Source: Alkanophaga liquidiphilum
Lineage (GTDB): Archaea; Halobacteriota; Syntropharchaeia; Alkanophagales; B39-G2
Assembly (NCBI GenBank): GCA_029259535.1
Contig: JAPHEF010000003.1
Span: forward strand, 1-64,000
Length of the DNA: 64,000 nt
Direction: 5' to 3'
Shown here piece after piece: positions 23,572 to 32,604 of the stretch. The translations under genes were made by a program, and so were the position numbers. Position 1 is the stretch's first letter. Each line of letters begins with the position of its first letter. The notes under the pieces were generated by a model. It worked only from the letters and a program-made list of their open reading frames with translations. It did not search any database and was not told the DNA's origin.

Positions 23572-24075
23572 ATGAAGGTGTCGATGGACATAGAGCTGAA
23601 GGACGTTCCCGGGCAGCTTGTCTCCGCCCTTATTCCCATTTCAGAACTCGGCGGCAACATAATCAGTGTGCTCCACCACCGAGACAGGAAAACGCAACGT
23701 GGCACAATCCCCGTGCAAGTTGTTTTCGACGTCGAGGAGAGCAAGCTTGCGGCTCTGCTGCAACGACTCCGAGAGCGTGGAATCACGGTCGTGCGAGTCG
23801 GTGCCGAAAGGCTCAAGGAGGCAGTGTTCGTCCTGCTGATTGGGCATATCGTCCGCTCCGGCGTGAAGGAGCTGATAAACGAGGTTGACGGGACGGGCGT
23901 CGCCGAAGTCGTCGAGCTTTTCCTATCGATGCCTGCCGTCGAAGAAAAGTCAGCGGCAGCTCTGAAAATTCGAGCTATCGGCAAGATGGAACTGGAAAGG
24001 GCCTTGGATATTGTTGAGGGATTTGCAGCAAGGTGTGGCATTCTCGTCGTGCGTCCGATAGAGGACGAGCTTTAA
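23572..24075 (+). CDS. ACT-domain regulator next to homoserine dehydrogenase
   Basis: The N-terminal 75 residues form an ACT domain (MDIELKDVPGQLVSALIPIS, then ELGGNIISVLHHRD) that usually binds amino acids. The C-terminal half continues with a second alpha/beta part (VFVLLIGHIVRSGVKELINEV) that may be a degenerate second ACT unit. Its gene ends 9 bp before homoserine dehydrogenase, and this ACT-hom pairing is common in archaea. Threonine or another aspartate-family amino acid may be the ligand. That is inference. Confidence 0.8.
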   Translation: MKVSMDIELKDVPGQLVSALIPISELGGNIISVLHHRDRKTQRGTIPVQVVFDVEESKLAALLQRLRERGITVVRVGAERLKEAVFVLLIGHIVRSGVKELINEVDGTGVAEVVELFLSMPAVEEKSAAALKIRAIGKMELERALDIVEGFAARCGILVVRPIEDEL

Positions 24076-24084
24076 GGTGATTGG

Positions 24085-25137
24085 ATGAGAGAGGTAAAGC
24101 TCTCAATCGTGGGCTTCGGCGTCGTCGGGCGTGGCGTCGCCGAAGTCGTTGCGAGAAAGCGGGCAGAGATTGGTGAGCGGTTTGGGCTTGCTTTAAGGAT
24201 TGTTGCGGTCGTTGACCTTTGGGGCGCCGCTCTCGCCTCCGACGCTGATGGCGGCGGGCTTGACCCTCGCCGCATCCTCGACGCCCTGCAGAAAGGTGGA
24301 GCAGAGGGGCTGTCCCCCCGAGAGAGCCTTGAGGCGCACGGCGTGAGGGTGGAGGAGTTGCAGAGTCCCGACGTGATTCAGGAGGTGGAGCACGACGTCA
24401 CCGTCGAGGCAACGCCCACGAACGTCGATAACGACGGCGAGCCCGGCACGAGCCATATCCTCACCGCCCTAAAAGCGGGAAGGCACGTCGTGACCTCAAA
24501 CAAAGGGCCGTTAGCGCTGCACTTCAATAAGCTTATGCAAGCGGCAAAGCGTGCCGACCGCAAGATAGGCTTCGAAGCAACAGTCGGCGGCGCCATGCCC
24601 ATCATCTCGCTCAGAGACACGCTTGCGGGCAACGAAATCCTCTGCATCAAAGGCATCCTGAACGGCACATGTAACTACATACTCACGAGAATGGGCGAGG
24701 AGAACATGCCCTTCGAGCACGCCCTCCGAGAGGCGCAAGAAATGGGCATCGCCGAAGCCGACCCAAGGAGCGACGTCCTCGGCGTGGACACAGCGGTCAA
24801 GCTCGTAATCCTCGCAAATGCGCTCCTCGGGCTCGACGCCGCCTACAAGGACGTGAGAGTCACCGGCATCACAGAAATAACGCCTGAAGCGTTAAGCCTT
24901 GCGAGGGACAACGGCTACGTCATCAAGCTCATCGGCGAAGTTGACCGGGATGGGAAACTGGAGGTAGCGCCGAAGCTCGTCCCGGAAACGCACCCCCTCA
25001 ACGTCGGCGGGACTTTGAACGCTGCACTTTTGAAAACAGACCTTGCTGGCGAGGTCATGGTCGTCGGGCGGGGCGCCGGCGGCATCGAAGCCGCTAGCGC
25101 CATCATCAGCGACATCATCAGAATTTTCAAAAATTAA
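24085..25137 (+). CDS. hom: Homoserine dehydrogenase
   Basis: The enzyme reduces aspartate-semialdehyde to homoserine for threonine and methionine synthesis. It has the NAD(P)-binding start (LSIVGFGVVGRGVAEVVARK), the catalytic region KGILNGTCNYILTRM with the Lys and Glu downstream (EAQEMGIAEADPRSDVLGVD, then AVKLVILAN), and NGYVIKLIGE near the end. It lacks a C-terminal ACT domain. That role is probably filled by the separate ACT protein encoded just upstream. Confidence 0.95.
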   Translation: MREVKLSIVGFGVVGRGVAEVVARKRAEIGERFGLALRIVAVVDLWGAALASDADGGGLDPRRILDALQKGGAEGLSPRESLEAHGVRVEELQSPDVIQEVEHDVTVEATPTNVDNDGEPGTSHILTALKAGRHVVTSNKGPLALHFNKLMQAAKRADRKIGFEATVGGAMPIISLRDTLAGNEILCIKGILNGTCNYILTRMGEENMPFEHALREAQEMGIAEADPRSDVLGVDTAVKLVILANALLGLDAAYKDVRVTGITEITPEALSLARDNGYVIKLIGEVDRDGKLEVAPKLVPETHPLNVGGTLNAALLKTDLAGEVMVVGRGAGGIEAASAIISDIIRIFKN

Positions 25138-25183
25138 TTAATCGCTTTTTACTACTGGTTGCCTTCCGCGGCGCTCCTCTTCC

Positions 25184-26512
25184 TCACATTTTCGTCTCGT
25201 CCAGCACTCTTTCAATCTTGTGGAAAATCACGGGCAGCCCTGAGAACGACACCCATCTTATCTCGGCTTCGACGCCTAATTTCTCTCTTATCCGCTCGCA
25301 GATACTGCTTGCAAGCGCCTCCTCGTCTTCCGAACGCACCCAAGGCTCGTGTCGCATGTCTATTTTTAACTTCGTCATCTCACGGGCATACTTCCGAATG
25401 GTGAAGGCGCCTTCCACAGTCTCCGGGAATTCCTCAATGACACGCCGCACGTCTATTGGGTATATCTCCTTACCGCCCACTTTTATGCGCCACGAAATTC
25501 TGTCACGAGGGATAAGCCGTGCGTGCGTCCTACCGCAGCCGCAGCGTTCTGTCTCCAGATACGCAACGTCCTCAGTGCCGTAGCGTATGAAAGGCATGTC
25601 CCTCGCAAACAAACTTGTGACGACGACCTCGCCGCTCTCGCCTGAGTCCGGCGGAATCACATCGCCGCTGTCCGGGTCAAGAATCTCAACGTGGAACATG
25701 TCTTCCCAGAAATGGTCACCGTTGTGCTCCGGGCATTCCACCGCCACGATATGGCTCTCAGAGCAGCCGTAGAGGTCATAGACGCCGCCAGTGATGCCGA
25801 ACTCTTGCATGAGGTGTTCCTTAAACTTTGGCGGGAAAGATTCACCGGCGCACACGAGGTTTCTCACGCCGCCGTAAAGCTCGTGCGGCTCTTTCCCGGT
25901 GTGTTCACGAATCTCGTCCCGGATCGCCATGAGCAGCGGCTGGTCCATAAACATGAAATCAGGCTTGAAACCCGCAAGCCAGACATAGCGCTCTGCGGTT
26001 ATCGGATGCACGAAGTCGATCATGAGATGCATGCCGAACCGCCGGTATGCCGTGACCGAAGGCGGTCCGAGCCAGTGCCAGTTTAACTGAATCGTCAGCG
26101 CTTTATCGCCGGGGCGAGCATCCGTCATCCAGAAATGTCGACACATCATCTCCGCACATATCTTAAGTTCGGTCTCAGCATACGTAACGAACGTCGGGAT
26201 GCCTGTTGTGCCCGTCGACGGATTTATCAACAGCACGTCCTCCAGCGGCATGCAGAGCAGCCCGGCAAACGGGTCGCCCGTCTTATCCCGCTCCGCCCTG
26301 ATGTCGTCCTTCCTGAACACCGGTATCTTTTCAAAGTCTTTGAAGCTCCGAACGTCATCAGGCGTTACGCTCGCCTCTTTAAACCGCTTGTGGTAGAACG
26401 GCGAATTATAGTAAGCGTATCTTATGATCACACGCAGTCGCCTCAGCTTCAGCTCCTCAAGCTCTGCCCTTGGCAGCCTCTCAATGACGTTCCAATAAGC
26501 GCTCTCTTGCAT
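25184..26512 (-). CDS. PaaK-family adenylate-forming CoA ligase, canonical copy
   Basis: This 442-residue member of the phenylacetate-CoA ligase/coenzyme F390 synthetase family keeps the phosphate loop (NPSTGTTGIPTF), DLYGCSESHI, a GTED motif and CGCGRTHARL, followed by a full C-terminal domain with the catalytic Lys region IKVGGKEIYPID. It should activate a carboxylic acid as an acyl-adenylate and then a CoA thioester. The substrate cannot be read from the sequence. F390 synthetase activity (adenylation of F420) is an alternative. It is the last gene of a nine-gene minus-strand operon with an aldehyde oxidoreductase, favouring an acid produced from an aldehyde. Confidence 0.75.
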   Translation of the reverse strand: MQESAYWNVIERLPRAELEELKLRRLRVIIRYAYYNSPFYHKRFKEASVTPDDVRSFKDFEKIPVFRKDDIRAERDKTGDPFAGLLCMPLEDVLLINPSTGTTGIPTFVTYAETELKICAEMMCRHFWMTDARPGDKALTIQLNWHWLGPPSVTAYRRFGMHLMIDFVHPITAERYVWLAGFKPDFMFMDQPLLMAIRDEIREHTGKEPHELYGGVRNLVCAGESFPPKFKEHLMQEFGITGGVYDLYGCSESHIVAVECPEHNGDHFWEDMFHVEILDPDSGDVIPPDSGESGEVVVTSLFARDMPFIRYGTEDVAYLETERCGCGRTHARLIPRDRISWRIKVGGKEIYPIDVRRVIEEFPETVEGAFTIRKYAREMTKLKIDMRHEPWVRSEDEEALASSICERIREKLGVEAEIRWVSFSGLPVIFHKIERVLDETKM

Positions 26513-26521
26513 GCTCCCACC

Positions 26522-27646
26522 TCACAGGCGCAGGAAAATGCGGCGGTGCGTTCTGCCACAGCCGCAACGCTCGTCCTCAAACGTCGCTGTTATTCCCGTT
26601 TTGTATCTAATGAGCGGCGTCGCCTCCGCGAAAATGTTCGTGAGAACGAGGTCGCCCCACTCTCCGTCACTCACACACTCGCCAGCGGCATCAATAACCT
26701 CGACAACGAACGCATCCTCCCAAACGTGCAAGCCACAGTGCTCTGCGCAATCCGACGCGTAAAACAGGATGTCCTGAATGTCAAGCAGCGTGAAAACATC
26801 TTCTACGCCCCATACTTCTTTTATCCTGCCTCGTTTCTCCTCGTTTGCATAAAAAAGCTCGTAAAATGGCGCCCGCAGCACGATGACCCGATACCCGATG
26901 GAGCAGGGCGAGAACTCCTCCTCCTTAACCACCTTAAAGGAGGTAGTCTCGGAAACTGCCACTTCAACCGTGACTTTTTCGCCCTCGCTCACGGGCGTCA
27001 AATAACTCTCAAGCGTTGCAAGCGCTGTCTCAGTCGTGAAGAGCACGTCGGGCTTGAAAAACCGTCCTGTATGAATCGTTCTCGGCACATCCGGCACGAA
27101 GAGCTCCTGCGGGATAATTCGGCAGCCTAAAACGCCGCCGACGCTCGTGAGCCCGAAAGTGTGCGACGGGAAGCTGAACGCAAAGCCAAACGCCTCCCAC
27201 GCCCAGCACTGCACCTGCACCAAGTCCTTTGGAGCAACGCCCTCCATCACCCAGATCCGCGTCAGCAGCTCCACAACCTCCCGCTGGTCTGCCACCGTCA
27301 GCGCAGTAACGACTGGAATATCCTCAAGCGGCACGAACGGCCACTCCGGCGGCGAAATGCTCAGTATCAGGCGGTCTGCAGGCACGCACAGCCGCCCCCC
27401 ATAAAAGTCCCCAGAGTCTTTTACCGCACGCTGCAAATCCTCCCTCGTTACAAGCGGCAACCTCCTCAAATCCTCGACGCCCCGTATCTCGTCGGGCGTC
27501 ACGCCCGCCTCTCTGAATCGCTGGTGGTGGAGAGGCGAGCTCTCGTAAACTCGCCGCAGTTGCGCTCTGAGTCTTCGCTCCTGGAGCCTTCTCAGCTCCT
27601 CCTTCGGCATTACCTCCACTTTCGGGTTAAACATGCGATTTTCCAT
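26522..27646 (-). CDS. PaaK-like paralog without phosphate loop, shortened
   Basis: The start (LRAQLRRVYESSPLHHQRF) and the end (RYKTGITATFEDERCGCGRT) show clear PaaK-family ancestry. Where the phosphate loop should be there is SISPPEWPFVPLED, with no SGTTG. The protein stops soon after CGCGRTHRRI at 374 aa, lacking the mobile C-terminal domain with the catalytic Lys. It is therefore unlikely to be a self-sufficient ligase and may be a partner subunit of the neighbouring copies. It starts 14 bp after the preceding PaaK gene and ends 9 bp before the next. Confidence 0.65.
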   Translation of the reverse strand: MENRMFNPKVEVMPKEELRRLQERRLRAQLRRVYESSPLHHQRFREAGVTPDEIRGVEDLRRLPLVTREDLQRAVKDSGDFYGGRLCVPADRLILSISPPEWPFVPLEDIPVVTALTVADQREVVELLTRIWVMEGVAPKDLVQVQCWAWEAFGFAFSFPSHTFGLTSVGGVLGCRIIPQELFVPDVPRTIHTGRFFKPDVLFTTETALATLESYLTPVSEGEKVTVEVAVSETTSFKVVKEEEFSPCSIGYRVIVLRAPFYELFYANEEKRGRIKEVWGVEDVFTLLDIQDILFYASDCAEHCGLHVWEDAFVVEVIDAAGECVSDGEWGDLVLTNIFAEATPLIRYKTGITATFEDERCGCGRTHRRIFLRL

Positions 27647-27660
27647 GATTCGCTACACTC

Positions 27661-28941
27661 CTACTCAAACTCCCTTTTGTCAACAACAAGTTTTGCGTCC
27701 TCATAAAGCTTGTCCACAAATTCAACACTCGCCCGCAGCTTTATGACTTCCTTAAGCTCGCTTTCGAGGGTCTTCCGCAACTCCTCGCTCCTGTCCTTGC
27801 TTTCAACCACGATTGTAAGCTCGTCAAGCGTCGCCGGGCGCTCAATCACCATTTGGAACCTCCCAAGCTCGGGATGACGTCGTAACACGCTCTCAACCTG
27901 CGAAGGCACTACGAACATGCCTCTAACCTTGACGACGTCGCTTACACGCCCCACAATCTTCAGCAGTCTCGAAGAGCTCCTACCGCATTCGCAGACGCCC
28001 TCTTCAAGCCCTGCTGCGAGGTCGCCTGTTCTGTATCTAAGTAGAGGCATGCTCCTGCGTTGTAAGAACGTAGCAACGACCTCACCCGGCTCTCCCGGCG
28101 GCACATGCTCCCCAGTTTTCGGGTCAATTAGCTCCAAAACGATGTCCTCGTAAATATGCAAGCCTCTGACCTTGCCGCTCGCCGCCGCGGGGCACTCCCT
28201 CGCCATTATGCCTACTTCCGCCGCTGCATATATTTCCATGGGCGCAAGCCCGAAGAGCGCATTAAGCTCCCGCTTCAGGCTGTCAGGCACTGCTTCCCCC
28301 GTAAAGACGCCAACTCTCAGCCGTAAATCCTGTTTCGGCTTTAAGCCAAGCTCTTGCGCACGTTTGCCAATCTGCATTAAGAAACTCGGCGTGCCCACGA
28401 ACGCCGTCACGGAGGCAGCCCGCATCACCTGTATGTGCATGTCGGTGAAGCCCGTGCCCGCAGGAATGACCGCAGCGCCAATCCTGCGACAGGCATCGTC
28501 GAAAACCGTGCCGGCGGGCACCCAGTTATATGCAAATGCCACGTCCACGACGTCGCCCGCTCGGACGCCGCACGTGTAGAAGCATGCCGCACACATTTCC
28601 ACGGTATTTTCCAGCTCGTCCTTCGTCAGCGGGTAAAAAATGGGACCGGGTGATATAAAGATCCTTACAACTTCATCTGGCGGCACCGCCAGGAATTCGC
28701 CAAACGGCGGCTTCTCCCGCTCGTTCTCTATAATTTCAAGCTTTGAAATCATTGGAACCTTTTCGAAGAAGTCATCAAGATTCTTAATGTCCTCAGGACG
28801 TAGCCCTCGCTCATCGAACTGCCGGCGGTAGTAAGGCGAATGCTCATAGGCATATTTGACGTATTTGAGCAGCAGTTTTTCTTGATGCGCTCGCAACTTC
28901 TCAGGCGGCAGCGCTTCCACATCAGGACGCCAAAACTCCAT
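27661..28941 (-). CDS. PaaK-like paralog with altered phosphate loop, full length
   Basis: This 426-residue protein has family landmarks: VKYAYEHSPYYRRQF, EIYAAAEVGIMAREC, LLRYRTGDLAAG, CECGRSSSRL and KIVGRVSDVVKVRGMFV, and it retains the C-terminal domain with a Lys in VVKVRG. The phosphate loop is replaced by ISPGPIFYPLTKDE, lacking the Thr/Ser-Gly-Thr-Thr-Gly residues. It may adenylate poorly, use another mechanism, or bind CoA or an acyl group for the canonical copy. It lies 9 bp after the 90-residue unknown gene. Confidence 0.65.
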   Translation of the reverse strand: MEFWRPDVEALPPEKLRAHQEKLLLKYVKYAYEHSPYYRRQFDERGLRPEDIKNLDDFFEKVPMISKLEIIENEREKPPFGEFLAVPPDEVVRIFISPGPIFYPLTKDELENTVEMCAACFYTCGVRAGDVVDVAFAYNWVPAGTVFDDACRRIGAAVIPAGTGFTDMHIQVMRAASVTAFVGTPSFLMQIGKRAQELGLKPKQDLRLRVGVFTGEAVPDSLKRELNALFGLAPMEIYAAAEVGIMARECPAAASGKVRGLHIYEDIVLELIDPKTGEHVPPGEPGEVVATFLQRRSMPLLRYRTGDLAAGLEEGVCECGRSSSRLLKIVGRVSDVVKVRGMFVVPSQVESVLRRHPELGRFQMVIERPATLDELTIVVESKDRSEELRKTLESELKEVIKLRASVEFVDKLYEDAKLVVDKREFE

Positions 28942-28950
28942 AACGCATCC

Positions 28951-29223
28951 CTAAATATCGATAACGGCGCCCAACTCTTGCGCCCGCTTCACGGCTTCGT
29001 CCCGCTCGTAAAACCACTCCACAGCCTTGCCCTTTGCGACTTTTATTGACATGTTGCCGACAAGCTCCACAATCACGTATTTGGGAAAAGGTTTAAGAGA
29101 CGGGGGGTCCTCTCGAATCATCACCCGCCGCCTCGTGCTCTTCATTATGCCCATGCACACCTGCTTCCCGCCGCTGATGATTTCCACCAAAATGAGCTTT
29201 GGTGTCGCTGTCTGCGCCTGCAT
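28951..29223 (-). CDS. Small operon protein of unknown function
   Basis: This 90-residue protein has strands (PKLILVEIISGGKQVCMGIM, then YVIVELVGNMSIKVAKG) and a C-terminal helix (DEAVKRAQELGAVIDI). I do not recognise it. It is placed 11 bp after the CCG-domain Fe-S gene and 9 bp before the third PaaK gene, so it is surely part of the operon. There are no metal-binding motifs beyond one Cys and no membrane segment. A role as an assembly or regulatory subunit of the neighbours is a guess. Confidence 0.6.
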   Translation of the reverse strand: MQAQTATPKLILVEIISGGKQVCMGIMKSTRRRVMIREDPPSLKPFPKYVIVELVGNMSIKVAKGKAVEWFYERDEAVKRAQELGAVIDI

Positions 29224-29234
29224 ACTCGAGCCCC

Positions 29235-30464
29235 CTAAAGGGCGTTCGCCAACAGCTCCACGAGGTCAAGCACCTCGATGCTCTTACCGGAGGCTGCGAC
29301 CGCGTCCTTGAAGTTGTGCACGCAGAACGGGCACGGCGTGACTAAGGTTTGAGCACCAGTCTCTTCAACCTCTTTCAGGCGTTCGATTGCCGTCCACACG
29401 GCGAAGTCATCGAATGCCGCCTTCACGCCTCCGCCAGAGCCGCAACACCAGCTCTGCTCCCTGTTCCTCTTCATCTCCACGAGTTCCACACCTGGCACCG
29501 CTTTTACAAGCTCACGTGGCGGCTCGTAGACAGCGGCAAAGCCCAAATGCCGCCCGAGGTGGCAAGGGTCGTGGTATGTGACCTTCCTCTGTATTTCCTT
29601 GAATTTCAGCTTCCCCTCCTTAACGAGCTGCGGCAGATATTCCGAGACGTGCAGGCACTCGAATCCGAGGTCGCCGAAAAGCTGCGGATAGTCCTCCTTG
29701 AACGTGCGGTAGCAGCCCGCACAGGAGAAGATGACGGTCTTCACGCCCATCTGCTTCAGCGTTTCGACATTATGCTTTGCGGTTTCGACAGCCGCTGATT
29801 TCTGCCCGGTGCGCAACAGCGGCGAGCCGCAGCACCACTCGTCGCTCATGACGCCGAAGTCCACGCCCGCAGCTTTTAGCAACTTCACCGTCGAAACAGC
29901 AATGCTCGGCTCTCGGTAAGATGATGTGCAGCCGACGAAGTAGATAACTTCGGCATTCTTCACGGGCGGCTCTCCGACGTCGGACGACGCAAAACACGCC
30001 CGCCGCTTTTCGTGCGGCTCGTTGTAGGGGTTGTGGTTGAGCTTGATGCTCTCAGCAAACGCCTTCTGTGCAGGGAGCGGTCCCCAGCCAAGTTCTTCAG
30101 AAAGGACCGTCCGTAACGCCTCGAAGGCTTCGACGTGGTCGATGCCCATGACGTCGGTGCCCTGTGTAACGTGCCCTTTACACTGCTGCCGGCAGCCGCC
30201 GCACACCGTGCACGCATAAATGATCTCGAGGAGGCGTTCTGACGGCTCCTTTATGTCGCGCTCGGCGATTGCCCGTAGCGTTTCCAGCCTGCCGGAGCCG
30301 TAGTAAGCTTCGTATTTGAAATACTCACCGCTCGGGCATATCGGCAATGGTGCGCCGAGCTTGTGATAATTCACGAAGTGGCAAGTTCGCTCCTTGCCGC
30401 AGCGATATGCCCATGCCGCATACTTGCGCAGCGACTCTATGACGTTTTCAAGAATCGTGACCAT
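29235..30464 (-). CDS. CCG-domain Fe-S oxidoreductase subunit (HdrD/GlpC/GlcF type)
   Basis: The C-terminal half has two CCG domains (VGCTSSYREPSIAVSTV with EWCCGSPLL, and YHDPCHLGRH with SWCCGSGGG), which bind noncubane 4Fe-4S clusters or carry electrons to a quinone-like or disulfide acceptor. The N-terminal half has one ferredoxin motif (CTVCGGCRQQC, CxxCxxCxxxC) and a second, unusually spaced Cys set (C-GKERTC-CPSGE) in place of the normal first cluster. Such proteins pair with FAD dehydrogenases (GlpA, GlcD, LldD-like). Here the flavoprotein is the adjacent upstream gene 13 bp away, so this is its likely electron acceptor. Confidence 0.8.
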   Translation of the reverse strand: MVTILENVIESLRKYAAWAYRCGKERTCHFVNYHKLGAPLPICPSGEYFKYEAYYGSGRLETLRAIAERDIKEPSERLLEIIYACTVCGGCRQQCKGHVTQGTDVMGIDHVEAFEALRTVLSEELGWGPLPAQKAFAESIKLNHNPYNEPHEKRRACFASSDVGEPPVKNAEVIYFVGCTSSYREPSIAVSTVKLLKAAGVDFGVMSDEWCCGSPLLRTGQKSAAVETAKHNVETLKQMGVKTVIFSCAGCYRTFKEDYPQLFGDLGFECLHVSEYLPQLVKEGKLKFKEIQRKVTYHDPCHLGRHLGFAAVYEPPRELVKAVPGVELVEMKRNREQSWCCGSGGGVKAAFDDFAVWTAIERLKEVEETGAQTLVTPCPFCVHNFKDAVAASGKSIEVLDLVELLANAL

Positions 30465-30477
30465 TTTACCACCTCAC

Positions 30478-31908
30478 TCACACAAAGACCTTTCCGGGGT
30501 TCATTATGTCGTGCGGGTCGATGAGGTCTTTGATTGCCTTCCAGAGCTTTGCGTAATTGCCCATCAGCGGGAGGGCTGCGCTCATGTTTCCGGGGTTCGG
30601 TCTGAAGTAAGCGTAGGCGCCCATTTCGATGATTTTCTGGTGATATTCGTCGGTGAAGTTGATGAGTTTTTGCCGCTCCTCCTCGTTGGTCGGATCGAAC
30701 CATGTTTCGACTTCATAATAGCAACTCTGCCCGTGCTTGCAGTAGTCAAATGGCGCAATGAACCAGCCGCACGTGTCGTAGTCAAGCCCGTGTTTCAGCC
30801 AGAGCTTCTTTGTCTCCTCATGATACACCGGAGCCAATTTCATCTGAGCGAAGAACGGCACCGCATAGTAGCTACCGAGGCGGAACCACGAAGCGACGTC
30901 CCTTGGATATGTCATCTCGTTGACCAAGTCCTCAGGCATCGGGAATATCTCGCCGCCCGCCACGTAGTTGGAATTCTTCACGATATTCTCCGCCATTTCC
31001 CTCTCCCATTCCATCCGCCCTTTCGTCTCCTCGGTGCTTTCGATGGCGAGCCAGACGACGTATTCGCCCCACGTGCCCTTGAACTCGAAGACGTCTTCCG
31101 CTCGACCTGAGAAAATCATAGCGAAGCCGAGCCAGTGCATGCCCATGCAACTCGTGCCGATTTCGTATTTGCCGAATTCAAGAATCACACGCACGAGCTC
31201 GTTCAAGTCGTCGTAACCCGCAACGACCCAGTCCTTAATGTCGCAATACGGGAAGAGCTTTGCGCACATTTTTGTGATGACGCCCATGGTGCCGGGTTGG
31301 TTCTGGAAGAGCCCTGTCAAGTCGGGACCCTGCCCATATCTCAAATACGGACCGGGCGAGTTCGGGAAGCCCCAAGAGCCCGTGTATAAGACTTCGCCGT
31401 TGGGCAGGACAACCTCCATGGAGAGCACGTTCTCGATACCATCTTTCCACTGGTGGTGGTAAAGCCCTCGGAGCGAGTAGTTTGCGACTGCGGACGCCGT
31501 CGCCGGGCATCCCGGAACTGCGGGGCGGACGCCATGTTTCAAACACTCTGAAGCGAGCTGCGCGATCGTGACGCCGGGCTCGATGACGCATGCCATCATT
31601 TCAGTGTTAATCTCAAGGATGCGGTTCATCTTCCGCATGTCCAGCATGATGCCGCCCTGCGTGGGGATGCAGAGCCCTCTGACGTTAATTCCGGCGCTGT
31701 AAGGGATCACTGGGATGCGCTCTCGGTATGCGAGCCGCATCACCGCTTGCACTTCCTCTCTTGACTTCGGGCGGACGACGTAGTCTGGACGCATCGGTGG
31801 CACGAACGGCCATTGCTGGTCCCTTGCATACGTCCAAAGCACTTCTTCGTCGTCAGTTACGTTCTCCTCTCCAACAATATCCTCCAAATGTCTAACTAAT
31901 CTACTCAT
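30478..31908 (-). CDS. FAD-linked oxidase/dehydrogenase of the VAO-PCMH/GlcD superfamily
   Basis: The 476-residue protein has the FAD_binding_4 domain: VRPKSREEVQAVMRLAYRER, IPVIPYSAGINVRG, GGIMLDMRKMNRILEIN, VIEPGVTIAQL and the flavin-site stretch DLTGLFQNQPGTMGVITKM. The C-terminal FAD-oxidase domain ends IDPHDIMNPGKVF. The central region (GPYLRYGQGPDLTG) resembles p-cresol methylhydroxylase and vanillyl-alcohol oxidase more than lactate or glycolate dehydrogenases, but the N-terminal part is GlcD-like. It should oxidise a hydroxy or activated methyl/methylene group. A covalent flavin attachment residue is not certain from the sequence. The partner Fe-S protein is encoded 13 bp downstream. 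Confidence 0.8.
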   Translation of the reverse strand: MSRLVRHLEDIVGEENVTDDEEVLWTYARDQQWPFVPPMRPDYVVRPKSREEVQAVMRLAYRERIPVIPYSAGINVRGLCIPTQGGIMLDMRKMNRILEINTEMMACVIEPGVTIAQLASECLKHGVRPAVPGCPATASAVANYSLRGLYHHQWKDGIENVLSMEVVLPNGEVLYTGSWGFPNSPGPYLRYGQGPDLTGLFQNQPGTMGVITKMCAKLFPYCDIKDWVVAGYDDLNELVRVILEFGKYEIGTSCMGMHWLGFAMIFSGRAEDVFEFKGTWGEYVVWLAIESTEETKGRMEWEREMAENIVKNSNYVAGGEIFPMPEDLVNEMTYPRDVASWFRLGSYYAVPFFAQMKLAPVYHEETKKLWLKHGLDYDTCGWFIAPFDYCKHGQSCYYEVETWFDPTNEEERQKLINFTDEYHQKIIEMGAYAYFRPNPGNMSAALPLMGNYAKLWKAIKDLIDPHDIMNPGKVFV

Positions 31909-31917
31909 ATGACCACC

Positions 31918-32604
31918 CTATCGTAACGGCCAAGTCACCTCCCTCAGCCACTTCTGGAATCTGTCCTTGCTCATCAATAAGAAGCCCTTCATCGTCGGTG
32001 GTAGCGGAAACATGTCGAAGCGTCTCGGCTTGAGATGCCAATTGTCGTAGAGGATGCCTGCTGCTGCGTCCACATCATCAGGATAAGACCGAGGTTCGTA
32101 AATCCGCTGCTCCGAGAGTGGCTTGTCCTGCTCCACGGTCGGAGCGTTCGCAAAGTCTTCGAGGTATAAAGCTTCGACGTGCAGCTTCCGGCTCTTGTCA
32201 GGTCTCGTCGGCGCAATCGCTTCATGCATCAGCTTGATGCCCTCTTCGAGGGGATATTGCTTGAATATTTCAGTAACAGGCACGTCGAGCGTCGGGTGCT
32301 TTATCCCGGCAAGGTCAAGCTCCTCGTAAGTCACAGAGTAGCCGTAGTCCACGAAGTTAAGGTGCACGTGTTTTATGTTTCTTGCCTCATCGAGCCAGCA
32401 CGTGACGACCTCCGCTTTCATTCCGAGGAGCATTCGCTTCTCGGACGCTGCTGGTCTGATTTTATATACGATCCACGGCCAGAACTCGCCATACGCGGGC
32501 GTGTCCGGCGGAATCTTGCCCTCCTTTGCCTGCACGTTCTTCTCGACCGCCTCTTTCGCCCTGAAAATGATTTCTTCGACCAGTTCCTGTTCCGAAAATC
32601 CCAT
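31918..32604 (-). CDS. Unrecognised operon protein, 228 residues
   Basis: This soluble protein begins with a helix (EQELVEEIIFRAKEAVEK) and a strand-rich part (FWPWIVYKIRPAAS, MLLGMKAEVVTCWLDE) and ends with an aromatic-rich segment (NWHLKPRRFDMFPLPPTMKG). I do not recognise the family and see no cofactor motif. It lies 9 bp upstream of the flavoprotein and shares its transcription. A role as a substrate-handling or small subunit of the flavoprotein is possible. It is the most diagnostic unknown in this operon. Confidence 0.65.
   Translation of the reverse strand: MGFSEQELVEEIIFRAKEAVEKNVQAKEGKIPPDTPAYGEFWPWIVYKIRPAASEKRMLLGMKAEVVTCWLDEARNIKHVHLNFVDYGYSVTYEELDLAGIKHPTLDVPVTEIFKQYPLEEGIKLMHEAIAPTRPDKSRKLHVEALYLEDFANAPTVEQDKPLSEQRIYEPRSYPDDVDAAAGILYDNWHLKPRRFDMFPLPPTMKGFLLMSKDRFQKWLREVTWPLR

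Noticed and set aside
26135..27130. A 331-codon plus-strand frame over the PaaK genes
   Set aside because: It is antisense to two PaaK genes with clear motifs, and it is rich in Arg and Leu like other shadows in GC-rich DNA.
30394..31110. A 238-codon plus-strand frame over the flavoprotein
   Set aside because: It is a shadow of the FAD gene with no domain of its own.
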